Positions 7,154-10,544 of a DNA stretch of 10,544 nt are shown here, one piece after another. Source of the stretch: DAIDKA01 sp035506335 (GTDB lineage Bacteria > Pseudomonadota > Gammaproteobacteria > Steroidobacterales > Steroidobacteraceae); NCBI GenBank assembly GCA_035506335.1, contig DATJPN010000004.1, forward strand, positions 1 to 10,544, written 5' to 3'. Both the position numbers and the translations under genes were made by a program. A model generated the notes under the pieces. The model was not told where the DNA came from and searched no databases. It saw only the letters and a program-made list of their open reading frames with translations. How positions within the stretch are numbered: position 1 is the stretch's first letter; each line of letters begins with the position of its first letter.

Positions 7154-7927
7154 GTGATCATTCTCGAATCACTGACCGAACCGGCCGCCACGCAGGCACA
7201 CTGGGTGCTCGAGACGCTCGCGATGCTCGTTGCAGGGCTCCTCTACTGGCGCGCGCGCAACGCCGCGACACAGCCGCCGCAACGCCTGGCACGCTGGACC
7301 CTGCTCGCCGGAGCGGCGGTCGGGGCGGCGCTCGGATCCCGGGCCCTGTTCATGCTCCAATACGCGCCCGTGCTGCTCGGGCAGCCGTTGCCGGCCTGGC
7401 TGTCCGGCAAGACCATCGTCGGGGGGCTCCTGGGCGGCATTGCCGGCGTCGAGGTCGCGAAGCAGCAGCTTCGCTGGCGAGCCTCCACGGGCGACGGGTT
7501 CGTGTGGCCACTGATCGTGGCCATCGAGATCGGCCGGCTCGGCTGCCAGCTGTCCGGATTGCGGGACCTCACCTATGGCAATCCGACCACCCTCCCCTGG
7601 GCCTGGAATTACGGCGACGGCGTGCCGCGTCATCCCGTATCGCTGTACGAGATGCTCGGCGTCGGATTGCTGGCGCTCCTGATCCGATTGCCGTCGCGCG
7701 GCGCGGCGCCGGGCGACCGCTTTCGTGCATTTGCCAGCGGCTACCTGCTGCTGCGGGTGCTGCTGGACTTCCTCAAGCCGCCCTATGCTCCGGCGGCGGA
7801 CGGGTTGCTCGTACCCCAGCGCCTGCTCGACCTCACCCCGATCCAATGGGCCTGCTGCGCGGGCCTGCTGTACTATGCGCCCTTCCTCATGCGACGCCTG
7901 CGGCGGGGGGAGCGGACATTTGGCTAA
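7154..7927 (+). CDS. Divergent Lgt-like (prolipoprotein diacylglyceryl transferase family) membrane protein
   Basis: This 257-aa polytopic membrane protein resembles Lgt, which transfers diacylglyceryl from phosphatidylglycerol to lipoprotein cysteines. Matching signatures are SGKTIVGGLLGG (85-95), EIGRLGCQLSG (125-135), GNPTTLPWAW (142-151), PRHPVSLYEML (158-168) and a final RVLLDFLK (201-208). By hand alignment several key residues of E. coli Lgt differ: the His of its HGG motif is Val89, the Asn of GRxxN is Cys131, and the following Glu is Leu136. Arg128 is kept, as is an Arg/acid pair (Arg201, Asp205). It is thus unlikely to be the housekeeping Lgt and may act on another glycerolipid. The start is the first in-frame start codon (GTG) and lacks a Shine-Dalgarno; a GTG at 7205 is an alternative. 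The 3' end overlaps the radical SAM gene by 8 nt. Confidence 0.82.
   Translation: MIILESLTEPAATQAHWVLETLAMLVAGLLYWRARNAATQPPQRLARWTLLAGAAVGAALGSRALFMLQYAPVLLGQPLPAWLSGKTIVGGLLGGIAGVEVAKQQLRWRASTGDGFVWPLIVAIEIGRLGCQLSGLRDLTYGNPTTLPWAWNYGDGVPRHPVSLYEMLGVGLLALLIRLPSRGAAPGDRFRAFASGYLLLRVLLDFLKPPYAPAADGLLVPQRLLDLTPIQWACCAGLLYYAPFLMRRLRRGERTFG
7904..7911 (+). promoter_or_regulatory. Ribosome binding site supporting a TTG start of the radical SAM gene
   Basis: GGGGGGAG lies inside the end of the Lgt-like gene, 8 nt before the TTG at 7920. The only in-frame ATG nearby (7875) has no such site and would add 15 residues of low-complexity Gly/Cys sequence before the conserved N-terminus. Confidence 0.5.
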
Positions 7928-9365
7928 GTCGCGTCCCTACCTTTTCTACGACACCGCCGTATCGTTGTGCGTGGAGTGTCTGCGCCGCATCGAAGCCAAG
8001 CTCGTCATCCGGGATGGTCAGGTGTGGATGTACAAATGGTGCCCGGCTCATGGCGCGAGCAAGGTCCTGATCGCGACGGACGCCGCCTACTGGCGCTCGG
8101 GACGTGAGCTCTACATCAAGCCGCCCGAAATGCCGCTGCGGTTCAACACCGCCATGCACTGGGGCTGCCCGTACGACTGCGGCATCTGTCCGGATCACAT
8201 GCAGCACGCCTGTCTCACGGTGCTCGAAGTGACCGATCACTGCAACCTGAAGTGCCCCGTGTGCTATGCGGGCAGCGGTCCCCACCGCCCGGGCTACCGG
8301 GACCTCGCGACCATCGAAGCGATGCTCGATGCCATCGTCGCCAACGAGGGTGAACCGGATGTCGTGCAGATCTCCGGCGGCGAGCCGACCCTGCATCCGC
8401 AGCTCTTTGCGATACTGGATGCCGCGCGCCGCCGCCCCATCCGGCACCTGATGCTCAATACCAACGGCATCCGTATCGCGAACGATCCGGATTTCGTCGA
8501 ACGCCTCGCCGGCTACGGACCGGGATTCGAGATCTACCTGCAATGGGATTCGCTCTCGGGCCGCGTTCTCGAACAGTTGCGTGGTGTCGACTTGCGACAC
8601 TCCCGACTGCGCGCCCTCGAGCAGCTCAACAGGCTGAATATCTCGACCACGCTGGTCGTCACCGTGGCGCGCGGTCTCAATGATCACGAGCTCGGCGAGA
8701 CCATCGAGTTCGCGAGCCGGCAGCGCGCCGTGCGTGGCGTGACATTGCAGCCTGTCCAGCATGCCGGCCGCACCGAAGGCCTCGACCCGGCCACCGGACG
8801 TCTCACCCTGACCGAAGTGCGGCAGCGAATTCTCGAGCAGACATCGCTGTTCGCGCCCGCGGACATCATCCCGGTGCCTTGCAATCCGGATGCCCTGGCG
8901 ATGGCCTACGCGCTGAAGACCCCCGACGGGCTCGCCGCCCTCACCCATCTGGTGCCGCCGCAGATGCTGCTCGCCGGTTCCCGCAACACCATCGTGTTCG
9001 AAAAGGATCCGCAGCTCAAAGCCCGCCTCTTCGAGCTGTTCGCGACCAACCACAGCCCCGAAGGACAGGCCCGTGCCCTCGGCAGCCTGCTGTGCTGCCT
9101 GCCGCAGGTGGCGACACCCGACATCTCCTACGAGCGGGTGTTCCGGGTGCTCATCATGCAGTTCATCGATGCCTGGAACTTCGACCTGCGGGCGATGAAG
9201 AAATCCTGTGTGCACATCGTGCAGCCGGACGGGCGGCTGATGCCCTTCGAGGCCTTCAATCTGCTGTACCGGGATGCCAACGCCGAGCGGCTGCGGGCGC
9301 TGCGCGAGGAGGTCCGCCTGCCGTTCGCGCAGGAGTCGCCGCGACCACTGGAGGTGATGGAATGA
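7920..9365 (+). CDS. Radical SAM protein resembling tetraether lipid synthase (Tes/MJ0619-type)
   Basis: This 481-aa enzyme has the [4Fe-4S]-SAM motif C108-x3-C112-x2-C115 (CNLKCPVC) and GGEP at 153-156. Its other cysteines form a pattern I associate with archaeal Tes proteins: an N-terminal CxxC (17, 20) paired with CPAHG (41), a WGCPYDCGICPDH block (Cys83, 87, 90) with Cys98 just ahead of the SAM motif, and C-terminal Cys321, Cys392/393 and Cys430 in KKSCVHIVQPDGR. Archaeal Tes carries several [4Fe-4S] clusters plus a mononuclear iron site and joins lipid tails by carbon-carbon bonds between unactivated chain ends. The bacterial substrate is unknown; membrane-spanning fatty acids or another lipid coupling is inference, strengthened by the Lgt-like and small membrane-protein neighbours. 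The TTG start at 7920 is preferred; ATG at 7875 is the alternative. It overlaps both flanking genes, indicating coupled translation. Confidence 0.85.
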   Translation: MAKSRPYLFYDTAVSLCVECLRRIEAKLVIRDGQVWMYKWCPAHGASKVLIATDAAYWRSGRELYIKPPEMPLRFNTAMHWGCPYDCGICPDHMQHACLTVLEVTDHCNLKCPVCYAGSGPHRPGYRDLATIEAMLDAIVANEGEPDVVQISGGEPTLHPQLFAILDAARRRPIRHLMLNTNGIRIANDPDFVERLAGYGPGFEIYLQWDSLSGRVLEQLRGVDLRHSRLRALEQLNRLNISTTLVVTVARGLNDHELGETIEFASRQRAVRGVTLQPVQHAGRTEGLDPATGRLTLTEVRQRILEQTSLFAPADIIPVPCNPDALAMAYALKTPDGLAALTHLVPPQMLLAGSRNTIVFEKDPQLKARLFELFATNHSPEGQARALGSLLCCLPQVATPDISYERVFRVLIMQFIDAWNFDLRAMKKSCVHIVQPDGRLMPFEAFNLLYRDANAERLRALREEVRLPFAQESPRPLEVME

Positions 9366-9589
9366 CGCGCGTGCTGCTCACCGCGGTGCTGCTCGTCGCG
9401 GGCCTCGTCGGGCTGCTGATGAGCCTGTGCGGAGGCGTCACGCTCTTCACGCTGGCGCACAACTCGCTGGCGATCGTGAAGACCCAGTGGTTGCTGATCT
9501 ACCTTGCCGTCGGCGCCTGCGGTCTGGGAATCATCGCGATGGTCGCCTGCTATCGTGTCGTCCGCAGCCTGTGGAGTCGGCAGGACTAG
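9362..9589 (+). CDS. Small protein with two predicted membrane helices, coupled to the radical SAM gene
   Basis: This 75-residue protein has two hydrophobic stretches, about 4-32 (VLLTAVLLVAGLVGLLMSLC and following) and about 43-65 (WLLIYLAVGACGLGIIAMVA), and a basic tail RVVRSLWSRQD. Its ATG overlaps the radical SAM stop as ATGA, and a strong Shine-Dalgarno GGAGGTGA (9350-9357) lies 4 nt upstream, so translation is very probably coupled. I do not recognise a family. The arrangement suggests a membrane anchor, partner or chaperone for the radical SAM or Lgt-like protein; this is inferred from gene order alone. By the positive-inside tendency both ends would face the cytoplasm. Confidence 0.82.
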   Translation: MTRVLLTAVLLVAGLVGLLMSLCGGVTLFTLAHNSLAIVKTQWLLIYLAVGACGLGIIAMVACYRVVRSLWSRQD

Positions 9590-9677
9590 CCACAGACGGC
9601 ACGCGTCTGCCCGTCGGTGTATGCCGAATCGGGCACTGGCCCGTTGAGGCCCTGAAATACCTGTCGGGACCCTGGTC
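9590..9677 (+). other. Intergenic gap with two short hairpins, no clear terminator
   Basis: The 88 bp between the small membrane protein and the esterase hold two short perfect inverted repeats: CAGACG-GCACG-CGTCTG (9593-9609) and CGGGC-ACTG-GCCCG (9630-9643). Neither is followed by a T-run, so they are not typical intrinsic terminators. No promoter with good hexamers was found, so read-through into the esterase gene is possible. Confidence 0.35.
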
Positions 9678-10511
9678 ATGAAAATTCGCCCCTGGCCGCT
9701 TGCCGTTTTGACAATCTGTCTGACGATGTTCCCGGGACCCGGCGCGCGGGCCGGCCTCGTCACCGAGAACATCGCCGGTCGCAATGCGCTGTTGTACGTG
9801 CCGGCGCACCTGCCGCCCTCCGGTGAACGGGCGCTGGTCGTCGTCCTGCACGGCGGCCTCGGCAACGCACAGCGCATCGAGTCGAAACGCTCGGAAGTGG
9901 CTCTCAACATGGATGCCATCGCCGAGGCGGACGGATTCCTCGTGGCATACCTGAACGGTACCAAGGTGGCCCGGCTGCTCGCCGACGACAAGGAAGGATG
10001 GAACGCCGGAGGCGGGTGTTGCGGCCTTCCCGCCGTCAACAACGTCGATGATGTCGCCTACATCGAAGGTGCCGTGGCCCGGCTGGGGGCCGAGTATGGC
10101 ATCGATCCGCAGCGCGTCTTCGGCATCGGTCATTCCAACGGCGCCATGATGACCCAGCGGCTGTTGTGTGAAACCACCCTGTTCGCCGCGGGAATCGCGA
10201 TCTCCGGACCCTTGAATCTTCCCGTCAGCCGCTGTCCGCAGGCGCGGGGCCGGCGCGTCCTCGCCATCCACGGCAGCGCGGATCGCAACGTCCCGGTCGA
10301 CGGCGGTCGCGGCGCATTGAGTGTGTCGAAGGTCGCCTACCGCTCCGAAGAGGACAGCCGGCAGGTATTCATAAGCTCCGGCGGCTCGTATGATCTGCTC
10401 ATCCTCGATGGAGTGCCGCACTGGCTGAACGAGATCGACGGCGCGGTCCGGAAGAACGAAGGACTGTCGATCCAGCAGAAGGCCGCGCGGTACTTCGGGC
10501 TCGACCGGTAG
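9678..10511 (+). CDS. Secreted LpqC/PHB depolymerase-like esterase (alpha/beta-hydrolase)
   Basis: This 277-aa protein begins with a signal peptide (MKIRPWPLAVLTICLTMFPG, cut near GARA) and has the fold signatures of the LpqC/polyhydroxybutyrate depolymerase group, related to CE1: VVVLHGGLGNAQ (54-65), GWNAGGGCCG (107-116), VDDVAYIEGAVARL (123-136) and the nucleophile elbow GIGHSNGAMM. The likely triad is Ser153, Asp202 (HGSADRNVP) and His248 (DGVPHWLNE). Members act on polyesters or on acyl groups of plant polysaccharides, and sequence alone does not decide which. The ATG at 9678 directly opens the signal peptide, but its Shine-Dalgarno is poor. It is on the same strand as the lipid-type cassette with an 88-bp gap; whether it belongs to that unit or forms a separate gene is open. 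It is a plain single-domain form with no visible binding module. Confidence 0.88.
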   Translation: MKIRPWPLAVLTICLTMFPGPGARAGLVTENIAGRNALLYVPAHLPPSGERALVVVLHGGLGNAQRIESKRSEVALNMDAIAEADGFLVAYLNGTKVARLLADDKEGWNAGGGCCGLPAVNNVDDVAYIEGAVARLGAEYGIDPQRVFGIGHSNGAMMTQRLLCETTLFAAGIAISGPLNLPVSRCPQARGRRVLAIHGSADRNVPVDGGRGALSVSKVAYRSEEDSRQVFISSGGSYDLLILDGVPHWLNEIDGAVRKNEGLSIQQKAARYFGLDR

Positions 10512-10532
10512 ATTAATGGGAGTCGGAACGAT

Positions 10533-10544
10533 ATGGCGACTTTT
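10533..10544 (+). CDS. Possible start of a further gene cut by the right edge
   Basis: Four codons (Met-Ala-Thr-Phe) follow an ATG at 10533, with GGGAG at 10518-10522 ten nt upstream. Another ATG at 10516 opens a different frame to the edge. Too little is visible to choose between them or name a product. Confidence 0.2.

Noticed and set aside
7887..9215. A 442-codon open frame on the minus strand opposite the radical SAM gene
   Set aside because: It mirrors a confidently identified gene, has no recognisable domain or membrane pattern, and long antisense frames are expected at this GC content.
9593..9643. Two hairpins considered as an intrinsic terminator after the small membrane protein
   Set aside because: Stems are short (6 and 5 bp) and no U-tract follows either.

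Overview
The window comes from a GC-rich bacterial chromosome. Codon third positions are dominated by G and C, nearly every gene has a clear start and stop, and gaps are short. Sec-type signal peptides, a CadC-like winged-helix/TPR regulator and the style of the GH3 and CE1 enzymes suggest a Gammaproteobacterium, perhaps near the Steroidobacterales, Nevskiales or Xanthomonadales. That placement is inferred from protein style only; no rRNA or other marker is present. I see no tRNA, rRNA, CRISPR array, insertion sequence or phage gene.

Left part (1-4040): a secreted protein of unknown function is cut by the left edge on the minus strand. Diverging from it is a two-gene plus-strand unit for secreted polysaccharide breakdown: a GH3 glycosidase with an inserted PA14 domain, and 34 bp later a CE1-type esterase with an N-terminal E-set domain. 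The promoter ahead of the GH3 gene has a good -35/-10 pair and a perfect TGTAA-N4-TTACA palindrome over the expected transcription start. This is the classical operator of LacI-family sugar repressors, although no LacI gene is in the window.

Middle part (4050-7072): a minus-strand regulator (OmpR-type DNA-binding domain, TolB-like domain, TPR-like repeats, no membrane segment) converges on the esterase. It appears to be transcribed as a leaderless mRNA. Diverging from it is a 75-residue 4-oxalocrotonate tautomerase-family protein that lacks the usual Arg11. Convergent with that is a secreted SMP-30/gluconolactonase-like beta-propeller.

Right part (7154-10511): this is the most interesting region. 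Three tightly packed, overlapping plus-strand genes encode (i) a divergent membrane protein of the prolipoprotein diacylglyceryl transferase (Lgt) fold that lacks several signature residues, (ii) a radical SAM enzyme whose cysteine layout closely resembles the archaeal tetraether lipid synthase (Tes, MJ0619-type) family, and (iii) a 75-residue protein with two membrane helices, translationally coupled by an ATGA overlap. Together they look like a membrane-lipid modification cassette in a bacterium. A secreted LpqC/PHB depolymerase-like esterase follows 88 bp later.
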